Assembly (NCBI GenBank): GCA_030062745.1
Contig: CP099841.1
Span: 22,385,398 to 22,449,397 of the forward strand
Origin: Capitulum mitella
Lineage: Eukaryota; Arthropoda; Thecostraca; Pollicipedomorpha; Pollicipedidae
Direction: 5' to 3'
DNA length: 64,000 bases
Shown here: in pieces, positions 47,901 to 56,645 of the stretch
How positions within the stretch are numbered: the first letter of the stretch is position 1
How the letters are laid out: each line of letters starts with the position of its first letter
Notes under the pieces: generated by a model
Seen by the model: the letters and a program-made list of their open reading frames with translations, nothing else
Database searches by the model: none
Told to the model about the DNA's origin: nothing
Made by a program: the position numbers and the translations under genes

Positions 47901-50900
47901 CGTCAGCGGCGGGCCGCACACGGAGGAGCCCCGGGACAGAGCAGCCGCCTCGGTCCCAGGATCCAGACACAGAGGAGAACAGAAACTACCGAGTTCTCCA
48001 AAAAACACGGATTCAGGTCAAATACAAATGTGTAAACGCAACCATTATCTATCTTCCGGAAGCCGGCCGGGGGAGGGGGGGGGGGGAGAGGACGCGGACG
48101 GCACGGGAGCCCGGTCACTAACCCGGACGAAACGATGCTGTTTGGCGCCTTCCAGCAGGGTGGCGCCGTAGATGACGTCGAGGAAGCTGATGATGAGCCG
48201 GCGGCGCGGCGGCACCTCGCTGTTGCCGTACTCCATTTCCAACTCCACCTGACCACCGAGCTCCGACTGTCAGAGCCTCTCCCGGTTCGGGCGGACGGGG
48301 AGCCGACACAGGGCCGCGCCACGGTACCACACGATCCCAAAGAGCGGCGCGCGGAGCAGCAATAACACACAGTCCACGCTAACACGATGGCTAGAGGTAT
48401 ATGATGGCAGCAGACTGAAATCAGGACTGAGCCATTCCCAGACATGTCTGGTGTTGGGGAAAAAGAGCCTGGGTAAGCCCCCACAACCAAATGTAATGGC
48501 GCTCCGATGTGGACCTAGTCCATGACGTGACGTCAACGATCAAAGGCCATCAGGTCAGGCAAAGCTGGTCCCAGATGAACAAATCGTCGACACCACAGCC
48601 CCACGAAACAACAAAAAGTTTCCTCTCGTTACATGTTGTTTGGTGATCCCAATCACGCTTCCATTATCCAACAAAGACACATGAGGCTCTCCGTCCTAAC
48701 TACCAGTGACAGCCAGCCATCGGGTGGCTTCAGCCGGTAACATACCCGTCTGGCGTGGTTCTTCTCCAGCAGCTTCTTGAGGTTGACGCGGCCGCCGTCG
48801 AAGGCGTCGTCACAGGTCATGCAGCGCAGGTAGTGGTAGGCAGCCTCCAAGCCGTGGACGGCCGGCCCGGCCAGCGTGCCCAGCTGATTGTGCGGCCGGC
48901 CCACGGACGGGCTGATCAGCACCGCCTGAGGTCACACACGGCCGAGGTCAGGTCAGGACCCGCCGCACGGCCGGCACGCAACGCGCCCAACCAGCCCCAC
49001 CGACGGACAAACAGCAAACTGGCGACACGAAGGCATGAGCGCAGGCCGGCGACCCACGGCGAACCGCCCGACATTACGCGTGCGAGCCACCATACCTGTT
49101 CGACGTCAGACGCGCTTACGTTATCTGCATGGCCGAACCGCACATGGTGTCAGTCAGAGCTATCTGGCACTGCTCTGGATTAAACCACACTATCTGACGG
49201 CAGCCGGTCAGTTTGTCCCGCCCGTCTGACAACACCCATCGCACAACCAAAGCTGAACCAGACAGTCCGTACTTGTCGCGGCAGCAGCGGGCCAGCACCG
49301 CGTGGCGACCCCCAGGTACAGACCGGCCGAGAGTCGGCCGAGGTCGCGGTCAGCCCAGACCGTCCTCGGCGGGCGGGCCCGAGCGCGGCGGCCCGTCTCA
49401 CCTGGTTGTAGTACCGGGCGGCGACGGCGGCCGGGTACTCGGCGGGCCGCAGGTCGCTCAGGTAGCGGGCCAGGTCGCCCATGCTGGTGAGGACGCGCTG
49501 CAGGGCGGCCTGGCCCCAGGCCGACACCTGGCCGCTGCTCTCAGACGGCCGCACAGTCACCGTCTCTGTCGGCCGCACGCGGCGTCACGCACCGGGCGGG
49601 ACAACACGGGGCACCGGGGAAACACGTCAACTCCCGCCGGGCGCCCGAGCGGGCACGAGTCATGTCCCTTGGACGACCGACGGGTATCGTGTGAATGTCA
49701 AAGACGAGCGCTGATGTGAATGGGATTAAATATACGCTATTCACAACAGAATAAACAACGTATTGGTGCAGCAAAAATACGACGCTCACAAAGGACGCTA
49801 CACAGGCGAAGTGTGTGATGCCATCACCATGGGGGACGGTCAGCCGGCCGTACTGACCTCTGGTCATGCCCAGCGGCTGGCAGAGTCCGAGGTCGACCCT
49901 GTCTCCGGCGCGGACGGCCAGTTGCGCCTCCAGACTGAAGGTTAGCTGCTGGTAGCCGCCCAGGCCGGCCAGCAGGTGTCCGGTCAGCAGGCGCGACTCG
50001 AACTGACCCAGAGGCAACGTCTGCAGGGTGGGACGGCTGGTGAAGTCGCGGCAGGAAGCGGGGGGGGGGGGGGAGGGGAGGCGTGCGAGGAATGGTTCTG
50101 GCCGAGGCTCGCCGCAATCTTAACGCTCTCGACAGGGCGTCAAGGCCTTCCGGCCGTCCGTCCGTCATGGCCTTCCATGATGGCTCAACAAAATCGAGGG
50201 CACTGATATTAAGCTCTCTTAGGATGCACAGAACGGGCGCGCTGTTTTTCCACTTATTTAACCCCGTGCTGGAAACAAGTTAAACAAATTACATCTCAAA
50301 CATCTAATTGTTTCTGCCTCGTCACTGGCTTGAGGCCAGTCGACTGCCCAGTCCTTGCTGTTGGCGATGTGACGCCAAAGTCCACGTTTTCGCCGAGCAA
50401 CACGCTTCACCGTCAGCGGCCGGCCAAGTACCTGGCCAATCTGTTTGGCGAAGCTGTACGGCTCATAGTACACCTTGCGCCAGAGGAGATCCTCTGCCTT
50501 TTTGCCATTGTCCTCGGGGTCGGCCAGGATCACCTGCTCGCAGAGCTCCCGCAGACGGAGCCTGCGCCGTAACGGAAGAACAACAGTCAGCTGGGTGTGG
50601 GGGGGGGGGATGCCAGCCGACGACTGACAAAATTGGTGACCATGTACTGGGAGTGATCAAGCCAGTACTTTGTAAGCTAGGTGGCAAGTTTAAATGAGAC
50701 CATACAAATGCCTTAGCCAAACATTCTCAACCTAAGACAAGTGGCATGGAAAGCAACTGAAATATTCTGACAAATATCATCCTAGCATCTCATGCTAATC
50801 ATCACATAAAAGTGCATCACAGAACTCCATTCATTTTGTATTAGGTCATGAAAAAAACAGCAAGCTCACTGAATCAAAGGGAGTAAGGTACAACCACACT

Positions 50901-51299
50901 AGCCAGGACATGTGATCCGGACAGGTTACCTGGACACATTGTAACCTTGCCTGGCTGATATCCAGGACACCTGGACAGCAGCCAGGCTAGGTTACAACCA
51001 GTAAACTGCAGTTACATGTTTGACAAGCACCCATGAACAACTAAGAGCTGAAAAAATGCTGGAAGATTCAGCATCAAAGTTTACAGTCACGCTTCAAGGA
51101 AAGTGGAAATCATGTTGCAGTACGAAATAACCAGGAAGAAAATATAAGAAATCCAACAGAACTGGACATCAGTTCAGCTGGATAAGTCGTTGCACCCGCT
51201 GCCGACCTGAGTCCGTTGTTGGTGGCGCTGAAGATCTCCGGGACAGTTTTGGCGCGCCGCAGACCCTCGTCCAGACGGCGGACCAGGTCCGCGGCCGAG
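41853..51299 (-). CDS. SMG5: SMG5, nonsense-mediated mRNA decay factor (16 coding exons, 5' end missing)
   Basis: SMG5 acts in nonsense-mediated decay, binding phosphorylated UPF1 with SMG7 to promote UPF1 dephosphorylation and mRNA degradation. Sixteen exons join with matching phases into 842 residues and a stop. The N-terminal 14-3-3/TPR-like part has KKAEDLLWRKVYYEPYSFAK, LLTGHLLAGLGGYQQL, MGDLARYLSDL and SVGRPHNQLGTLAG. Next come a basic stretch and an acidic Ser/Asp/Glu region, then LCCDWLRANEEVL and SSANLWRQLVTLVNAV. The C-terminal PIN domain includes SPYVVVDTAALVSHL, IHELDERKATCSGAREASRW and QFRRGNRFLRPQ, ending IHFELITTFHSKWAV. The order follows human SMG5 (about 1,016 residues); this one is shorter mainly in the acidic middle. 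SMG6 is excluded because the tail after the PIN core follows SMG5. The first about 20-40 residues lie in an unseen exon upstream of 51299. Confidence 0.95.
42287..42444 (-). CDS. SMG5: SMG5 exon o (PIN domain, third part)
   Basis: Encodes HFFQILECCSHLSQS and ASVTLLVGADETAAPG, aligning with LYKILDSCKQL and VTIITGLPLDN of human SMG5. Donor GCCGCAG|GTACGG, phase 1. Confidence 0.92.
43615..43786 (-). CDS. SMG5: SMG5 exon n (PIN domain, middle)
   Basis: Encodes VIHELDERKATCSGAREASR and WLETQFRRGNRFLRPQRANE, closely matching vertebrate SMG5 (VIDGLDLLKK..., FKKGNRYIRCQ). Ends in phase 2 inside a Trp codon that is completed by the next exon. Confidence 0.95.
44146..44359 (-). CDS. SMG5: SMG5 exon m (PIN domain, first part)
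   Basis: Encodes ERRRQLMTTMAEQWL (helix before PIN), then SPYVVVDTAALVSHLASLKQ and ARQFLTVVPSA. The PIN first strand keeps its Asp (VVDT), as in other SMG5 proteins. Phase 0 to phase 1. Confidence 0.95.
44854..45009 (-). CDS. SMG5: SMG5 exon l
   Basis: 52 codons, phase 0 at both edges. Encodes QLLVDFTTWLTSVPQLGVTF and then an Asn/Thr-rich segment (SNNNTTEDNNNETTQNDTE) in place of the Gln-rich coiled region of vertebrates. Confidence 0.88.
45431..45606 (-). CDS. SMG5: SMG5 exon k
   Basis: Encodes TTPLWEDRLLRGVHLLGTRH, the counterpart of LLPEDMALRNLPPL in human SMG5, ending LRQSLSAAEE in phase 0. Confidence 0.9.
46033..46182 (-). CDS. SMG5: SMG5 exon j
   Basis: Encodes LLVPLRLCCDWLRANEEVLK and SSANLWRQLVTLVNAV, strongly like the vertebrate SMG5 block containing DWLRTNPDL and SSQSLWNRL. 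Phase 1 at both edges. Confidence 0.95.
46636..46806 (-). CDS. SMG5: SMG5 exon i (acidic region)
   Basis: Encodes a Ser/Asp/Glu-rich segment (SGSELDSDSLDSLESDLSDS) and then VSELTEALKDEG, which aligns with the helix before the conserved DWLR block. Phase 1 at both edges. Confidence 0.88.
47159..47404 (-). CDS. SMG5: SMG5 exon h
   Basis: Begins with GLRAFLLAAFSCLVSRVTAR, like the FTLALFSHLVNHV helix of vertebrate SMG5. It then enters an Ala/Pro-rich and Arg-rich linker (RRERRARRRPPPG) and ends EESD in phase 1. Confidence 0.9.
47716..47878 (-). CDS. SMG5: SMG5 exon g
   Basis: Encodes MCQETLQWLSFCL and TVLLIVAVVVLALQTLK, helical-repeat segments. Phase 0 to phase 1; the donor is CTCAAAG|GTCCGC. 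Confidence 0.88.
48123..48248 (-). CDS. SMG5: SMG5 exon f
   Basis: Acceptor GTGGTCAG|GTGGAG, 42 codons, phase 0 at both edges. Encodes PPRRRLIISFLDVIYGATLL, corresponding to the helical region after the TPR-like repeats. Confidence 0.88.
48746..48925 (-). CDS. SMG5: SMG5 exon e
   Basis: Encodes AVLISPSVGRPHNQLGTLAG, then AAYHYLRCMTCDDAFDGG and NLKKLLEKN, the TPR-like helices shared by SMG5, SMG6 and SMG7. 60 codons, phase 0 at both edges. Confidence 0.95.
49402..49565 (-). CDS. SMG5: SMG5 exon d
   Basis: The acceptor GCCGACAG|AGACGG is chosen over a nearer CAG because only it restores phase 1. Encodes QAALQRVLTSMGDLARYLSD and ends ARYYNQ in phase 0. Confidence 0.9.
49858..50020 (-). CDS. 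SMG5: SMG5 exon c
   Basis: Encodes TLPLGQFESRLLTGHLLAGL and GGYQQLTFSLEAQLAV, matching the THLVAGIGFYQHL region of vertebrate SMG5. Starts in phase 0 and ends in phase 1 (ACCAGAG|GTCAGT). Confidence 0.92.
50432..50561 (-). CDS. SMG5: SMG5 exon b
   Basis: Encodes RLRELCEQVILADPEDNG and KKAEDLLWRKVYYEPYSFAK, the best conserved part of the N-terminal 14-3-3-like domain. Ends in phase 0 at ATTGGCCAG|GTACTT. Confidence 0.93.
50562..51206 (-). other. SMG5 intron between exons a and b
   Basis: A 645-bp intron, noticeably poorer in CpG than the surrounding SMG5 introns. It contains a 19-bp imperfect inverted repeat (50939-50997). The other SMG5 introns (up to about 820 bp) are CpG-rich and hold no recognised features apart from a purine-rich, partly duplicated stretch at about 44400-44540 and a poly-G run near 48070-48085. 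Confidence 0.7.
50939..50997. repeat. Inverted repeat with nested palindrome
   Basis: TTGTAACCTTGCCTGGCTG (50939-50957) pairs with 50979-50997 at 18 of 19 positions. The 21-nt interval contains a second small palindrome (CCAGG-ACA-CCTGG). Could be a relic of a palindromic MITE or a structured intronic RNA element. Confidence 0.6.
51207..51299 (-). CDS. SMG5: SMG5 exon a (first visible coding exon)
   Basis: Acceptor GTTGCAG|CTCGG, donor CTCAG|GTCGGC. It encodes SAADLVRRLDEGLRRAKTVP and EIFSATNNGL. It starts in phase 2, so a further 5' coding exon must exist; an in-frame stop lies shortly upstream of the acceptor. Confidence 0.88.
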
Positions 51300-53540
51300 C
51301 TGCAACAGCCAAGGCCACGTCGTCATAGGGGGCGGACCTGGGGCCCGGCCAAAAATGTTCTGTGCTGACCTTACTGTAACAAGGGTTGTTGTTGCATTTA
51401 CATCCCTGTGCTACAACATCCATCAACTTCCAGGTTTTCTACCACATTTTCCATTTAAAAACATTTTTTGCATGGAATTCGGCCTGTGTTAGTTTCCTTT
51501 TGGAATGAGTACACACCACTTATTTCTGAGACCATGCAGCATTCTTTTGAGCTCTGGGTCTACAAGCATATCAACAAAGACAAAGGCCTTAGTCATGTTT
51601 ATGAGTACATCATAATGATGATACCAATACATATCATTCACCATGATGGATGTCACAAAACAGACAACAGCAGCATGGACAAAGGCAGCAGCAATGGAAG
51701 CACACAATTTATGTTGGTTAGAACATGACAGTACATGTCACAAAAGCTTGAAATATCAGTTGTTATAATAAAAATGGGGGGAAAACACTGCTTAAAATAT
51801 GTTTATTATAAGATCCAGACCTAACCATTCAAACAGCATTTGTGAAACAACTTTACTAATAACATAACAAATTTATCCCAACAGCTTGGACAAACCTATG
51901 CAAATATGTAATTTACAATTCCAATATACTGCATTTAAATCTAACCAAATTTATATAAACATTCACTAAACCTAGGCCAACAAATAGAATTGTATATCAT
52001 GTTCCAAGGATTCTATTTTCAAGAAACTTTTCAAAACAGAGGCAGAAGGGTTTCTGTACAACAAAAAAGTTTAAAATGCAACATATGCAACAGATCTGGT
52101 AAAATATCTCCAAAACAAATTACATGCATGAGTGACTACACCACATAAATCCATTGTGGTCTTGCCTATGAAGTGCTATTCAAAGATGCTAAATGCTAGG
52201 GGTTATCTCCAGTTTCTAATAATTTTACAGCTGTTTTCTTCCACAAAACCAGTTTCACTGAATGACTAATGGAGGCCAAATAAAAAAACACAACTCAAAA
52301 GCCAACAAGCACAAGTGGCAACAGCATGTATTTCATAAAGATGCATTCTGTTGTGAAAACAAACTTTTACCACTTCATATTCTGTTAATGGGAAAAGTTT
52401 CAAAAAGGAAAGATACTGCCAGAATACTTTATAACATACATTCAAAATTTCCTCATATGTTTGAAAAATGGAAGATGCTGCCAGAATACTTTAACATACA
52501 TTCAAAATTTCCATAAATCATCAAACTTTACACAAAGGTGCTGGGTTGTTGCAATTTACATATGGCCATATATGTATATATTTAAGCTTAAATGGGATTT
52601 ATTAAGACAGACATACACTGCAGCATTCATAACAAAATGCAAAAACATGCAGTTTTAAAAATGTTCAACTAATTCATCAAAAACCTGAGTGAGGATTGCT
52701 CTCAGTGTGATATACAGATTCTTCAACCTGAGCTCAAGAAAAATTTAAGCTGCCTTCAGCACTTGCATTCAGAAATTACTGCTTAGGTTATAAGACCGGG
52801 CAATATTCCGCATTTTGTTTACAAAAGTTTGTCATTCCTAGGGATTTTTACACAACTTTTAGGGAAACAAACCAATGCCACACTCTTAAATGGCATTCTC
52901 AGACATCATTTTGACAAATACAGAAATTGCCACATGTCACAACAGAGGAATCAACAGCCATATCATAAAACAATACTTTTAAAAATTAATGTTGTCCCAC
53001 AAATACACAAAGGTGTCCACATTTCGAACATTACACACAGATAAATCTAGCAGAGGAGCAGAAACATCATGCTCATGCCTTAGGATTCGTTTCCCTCCAT
53101 CGTGATCACTGGAATTTTTCAAGATGCTTTTCATCTTATATCACATGTTCTTTGACCATTAAATGCTATGTGGCTTTCTCAATCAACAGGCCATCTACGC
53201 CAAAAGAAGCCTGATAAGACAGCATGCCCCACTCCATGATGAGCACAGACGTCTGCATCTCGTGTACACATTCGTCTCCGTAAACTAAGGTTATCGGTAA
53301 AGGATAGCATGTATTCAATGTTGTCATTTTTCTCAAGACAAATTACGTCATTGTTCTAGAAAGTAATATGTTGGTGTCTTCTGACAGCTAGTGAGTAAAG
53401 TTTCGCTAAAAACATCCGCATAGAAAACTAAGAATTTGGTGAAGGATGAAAACCAGACAAAACCGTACTCTGCGGCGGTTTTTCCATGCAGCACGATTCG
53501 CTTTCGTAAATATGTTATGCTGGGCTAGTAGCTTTTGATA
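51300..53540. other. AT-rich spacer with a CpG-free core
   Basis: This lies upstream of the first visible SMG5 exon and probably holds its first intron. By eye there is no CG dinucleotide from 51482 to 52796, and very few as far as about 53020. A short imperfect duplication (about 52409-52455 against 52471-52518) is present. The missing SMG5 first coding exon should lie here or further up, but I could not identify it. Confidence 0.6.
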
Positions 53541-53784
53541 CAGGCACGTAGTCAGGATTTTCCTCGGTGGGGCACCAAATGTCCAATTTTGTCATAAGCC
53601 ACTCACAAATGACGAAATTCATACGAAAGAGCAGCAAGTAACCCACACGAAAACGTGCAATGTTTGCTTTACACATATAATGACCACCATTCTGTATTCC
53701 TGCGAAATCGCTATATATCCAGTGACGACCGCTTGGCTTAGGAGGGAGAATCATAACCCCCTTTCCCCCTTGGCTACGTTCCTG
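53541..53784. mobile_element. 244-bp hAT-like MITE with exact target duplication
   Basis: TTTTGATA is repeated exactly at 53533-53540 and 53785-53792. The ends are CAGGCACGTAGTCAGG and, inverted, CAGGAACGTAGCCAAG. The 8-bp duplication and CAGG ends fit the hAT superfamily. It is non-coding. The exact duplication suggests a fairly recent insertion. Confidence 0.8.
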
Positions 53785-53792
53785 TTTTGATA

Positions 53793-54211
53793 CAGTTCTT
53801 TCTGAGCAATGACATGAATCGCTGCTTCTTGTCCCATGTTTCTACAAGTCTGTGTGGGGAGAAGGGATTGGCGAGAGGAATTGCTTCCTATCTTTTTCTG
53901 GTTCCGACACCGAGATGTTGTTCCCCGATAAAAGAATATACCAAACGTATAATTAAAGGTCGTGTATCTGGAAATAAATGCGTCGGCGGTTATGCAGGCA
54001 AAGGTTTTGCAAAACATTTTCACATTGGGTATATGTAGTGTTAAATATTAAAATTGTTATGAGTCGCACGAGTGGCTGAAAGCCATCAACGTATGCGTAA
54101 ATTTCGATCCAATCACGGTCAAATGAACATGTGTGCAACAGAGAATAGTGAGTCTCAGGATGCAAAAGATCGTCGAGAAATGGCAACATTCGGCAAATAC
54201 TTTTTGTATCG

Positions 54212-54308
<97 letters not shown>

Positions 54309-54605
54309 AAAGAGAGAGTGAGGGCTTTCAAAACAATAATCATAGCTTTAGTCTTTGATTGTACACTGTACGTAGCCATCGGTTTCATTCGTCAATCGGC
54401 AAATGTCGTTCAGCCGCCGCGGCCGCCATTCACAGCCGCAGTTGCTGAATACTGTCTCCTGAGCGACGGAGCGGCGCAATGTCTGTGTGTAGGTCTCCAT
54501 GAGCACCGGGGGCGGCGCGTGGCCGTTGCCAACGCCGGTCGAGGTCCGCCCGCAGTAGAGGTACTGCTCAGCCATCTGGCAACGCTCGGCTCAGGAGGCA
54601 GAGCC
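53793..54605. other. 5' flank of the secreted-protein gene
   Basis: This contains the AG microsatellite and, at about 54410-54430, a CpG-rich patch with GCCGCCATT, resembling a YY1 site in reverse orientation. That suggests a promoter or untranslated leader for the gene at 54606. The open frame runs back from that gene through the AG repeat, but I judge this to be chance. Confidence 0.45.
54215..54305 (+). repeat. AG dinucleotide microsatellite (about 45 units)
   Basis: Uninterrupted AG units. In frame they would read an Arg-Glu alternation joined to the downstream gene. The signal peptide at 54606 makes that reading unlikely. Confidence 0.95.
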
Positions 54606-56180
54606 ATGCGTCCGCTGAAGTCGTGGTCTCCGCCGCCTCTGCTTCTGCTGCTGTTTTTCGCGACTGTAACGACAACATTCTTTTCGACGTTTTCGACGAC
54701 GATCGCCACGCCCGTCTATGGCTATGGTCAGCGGCGACGCAACCTCAGGATGACCGGTCAGGCACCACTGGAAGAGTTTTCCGTCAAGAAAAGATTGTAC
54801 TGTCTGCTTCTGTGCTCCGGAAACCAACAATGCAGGGCCTTTAACTTTGACTCACCAGGATCCGTTCAGTCCAACTGTCACCTGTTTGGCAAAAAGGCGT
54901 GTCATGATCTGTCCGTTCACCGCCTGGAAGCGAGCCCAGGATCGGATTACTTGGACGTGGCGACCAGCAGCCATCGTGAAAAGATCACCACGTTCTGGGA
55001 CAAACCGGTCTGCTTCGAGGAAGGTTACTGTTCACTCGCCTGCGCGGGGCACGCCATCGGGAGCCAGTGTGTCAGCGACGATCACTGCCAGACGACCCAC
55101 ATGCGACCGCGTGCCGCCTACTACTGCGGCGCCCAGGGAACCTGTCAGCTGACGGACGGCTTCTGGGCGGCGCAGCCCAGCAGGGCGCTGCCCAGGCAGC
55201 GCGAGCTCGTCACCGACGGCTGCACGCTCACGTTCGGCAGGTACCACTTCAAGCGACTGGCCTCGGAGCGGTGCGAGCTGTCGTTCGAGGGCAGGGCCGA
55301 CGATCCCAGCGCGGCGTTGTCAGTCGGAGTTCACGCCAGCGACGACTTCCGAACGGACCGGTTCTACTTCTCCCTTGGCTTGGACGACAACACCGAAACG
55401 TGGCTCAAGTACGTGCCGTCGGGCGGCGCGAACAACGGTCCGCTCGTGGCGGCCAGAACGCCGGGGATCGTCAGCAGCGCCGGCTGGGTGCGGTACAACA
55501 TCTCCTGGTGCGACGGGCAGTTGTCGGTGCGTGCACCCGGCCTCGAAGTCAACGCGGCAGCTCCCGGCTACTCCGGCCAGACGATGACGCACGTGTCGCT
55601 GCGATCCTTTGACGGCAAGCTCGGCTACTTCCGCTTCGAGGAGGGGGTCACGGACCCGTGGCTGCTCGACCCGCTCTCGGAGGACCCCGAGTTTGACCTG
55701 GCCGAGAACGCCGTCCTCTGGAGGAAAGTGCCCGCCACAGCCAACGTCACCCTCACCATGGACTGCCGGGGCATCACGTCGTGCTGCGTGGCCTTCAGGG
55801 AGCAGTACGCCTTCGCCCGCCAGGTTCGCGCCGTTTTCGGCGGATGGGGAGGCGGCGAGTCGGGGATCATGGACGACCACCTGAGCGGGAGCTCGCACGA
55901 ACTGTACCCACGAGAGTCAACTCCCGACATCATCAGCAGCACCGAGTACAACCAGTTCCGCGTCACGTACGACGGCGGCGTCATTACGGCGTACGCCCTG
56001 AACCAGTCGTCCGAGCCCCTGATGAGCACCAGCATGCCGCAGCCCTTCGCCTCAGTCGGCTACGTCGGCGTCGGCGGCACGGGCAAGCACCAGGTCCGTC
56101 TGGTACGCTACGACCGCGCGTGGCTCTACTCGTGGTGGGACTACAGCACCACGTTCGTCTCGCTGCACGGCCTGCCCTGA
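54606..56180 (+). CDS. Secreted protein with PAN/apple-like region and two Methyltransf_FA-like domains
   Basis: A 524-residue protein, apparently in a single exon. The chosen ATG starts a signal peptide (hydrophobic PLLLLLFFATVTTTFF at residues 11-26). Starting further upstream would put a long Arg-Glu repeat before it. Residues about 55-118 have the Cys spacing of a PAN/apple module (Cys66, 70, 76, 91, 99), followed by a Cys-rich segment to residue 180. Two related domains follow, about 205-345 and 370-510. The first has WLKYVPSGG, ARTPGIVSSAGWVRYNISW and MTHVSLRSFDGKLGYFRF. The second has AVFGGWGGGESGIMDDH, TPDIISSTEYNQFRVTYDGG and FASVGYVGVG. This is the layout of the Methyltransf_FA (farnesoic acid O-methyltransferase-like) domain, common in arthropod secreted proteins where no enzyme activity should be assumed. 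It is probably extracellular, perhaps in carbohydrate or immune recognition (inference). The stop is TGA at 56178-56180. Confidence 0.82.
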   Translation: MRPLKSWSPPPLLLLLFFATVTTTFFSTFSTTIATPVYGYGQRRRNLRMTGQAPLEEFSVKKRLYCLLLCSGNQQCRAFNFDSPGSVQSNCHLFGKKACHDLSVHRLEASPGSDYLDVATSSHREKITTFWDKPVCFEEGYCSLACAGHAIGSQCVSDDHCQTTHMRPRAAYYCGAQGTCQLTDGFWAAQPSRALPRQRELVTDGCTLTFGRYHFKRLASERCELSFEGRADDPSAALSVGVHASDDFRTDRFYFSLGLDDNTETWLKYVPSGGANNGPLVAARTPGIVSSAGWVRYNISWCDGQLSVRAPGLEVNAAAPGYSGQTMTHVSLRSFDGKLGYFRFEEGVTDPWLLDPLSEDPEFDLAENAVLWRKVPATANVTLTMDCRGITSCCVAFREQYAFARQVRAVFGGWGGGESGIMDDHLSGSSHELYPRESTPDIISSTEYNQFRVTYDGGVITAYALNQSSEPLMSTSMPQPFASVGYVGVGGTGKHQVRLVRYDRAWLYSWWDYSTTFVSLHGLP

Positions 56181-56230
56181 TCCGGTGCCGAAACCGGCAG
56201 CACGACTCCTGAGAGCCAGGACTGCCGGCA

Positions 56231-56645
56231 CACTGACAAGCTCACTGCACAGCAGACTGACGAGTTCAGTGCACAGCAGACCGACGAGCTCACTGCACGG
56301 CAGACTGACGAACTCACTACACGGCAGACTGACGAGAGATCACTACACGGCAGACTGACGAACTCACTACACAGCAGACTGACGAGCCCACTGCACAGCA
56401 GACTGACGAGCTCACCGCACAGCAGACTGACAAACTCACTACACGGCAAACTGACGAGAGATCACTATACGACAGACTGAAGAGCTCACTATATGACACT
56501 GACGAAATATCACTACACGGCAGACTGACGAGACCTCACCACACGATGTACTGGCAACGTCAGCGCACGACGCACTGCTGAGAGCTCTCCACACAGCGAA
56601 ATGATGAGAGCTCACAACACGCAGACTGACGAGAGATCACCACAC
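56231..56645 (+). repeat. 24-bp minisatellite just after the stop codon
   Basis: About 16 units of CACTGCACAGCAGACTGACG plus a variable AGCT/AACT/AGAGAT tail, mostly 24 bp with some 26-bp units. It begins 51 bp after the stop of the secreted-protein gene, so it probably lies in its 3' UTR. The 24-bp period keeps the minus strand open with an eight-residue Cys/Ser/Val repeat, which I regard as a by-product. Confidence 0.88.

Noticed and set aside
49402-49527. Alternative start of SMG5 exon d at the CAG before GTGTCGGCC
   Set aside because: It would enter in phase 0, but the preceding exon ends in phase 1. The acceptor at 49565 restores phase and adds a linker of the expected kind.
54370-54430. 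SMG5 first coding exon at the minus-strand ATGGCGGCCGCGG near 54428
   Set aside because: The frame reaches a stop after 13 codons with no GT donor in the required phase before it.
54072-56180. A 702-residue protein starting at 54072 and running through the AG tract
   Set aside because: It would place about 178 residues, including a long Arg-Glu repeat, ahead of a clear signal peptide. The ATG at 54606 gives a normal secreted protein.
56141-56449. Minus-strand Cys/Ser/Val repeat protein
   Set aside because: It is the translation of the 24-bp minisatellite, whose period is a multiple of three and so leaves frames open by default.
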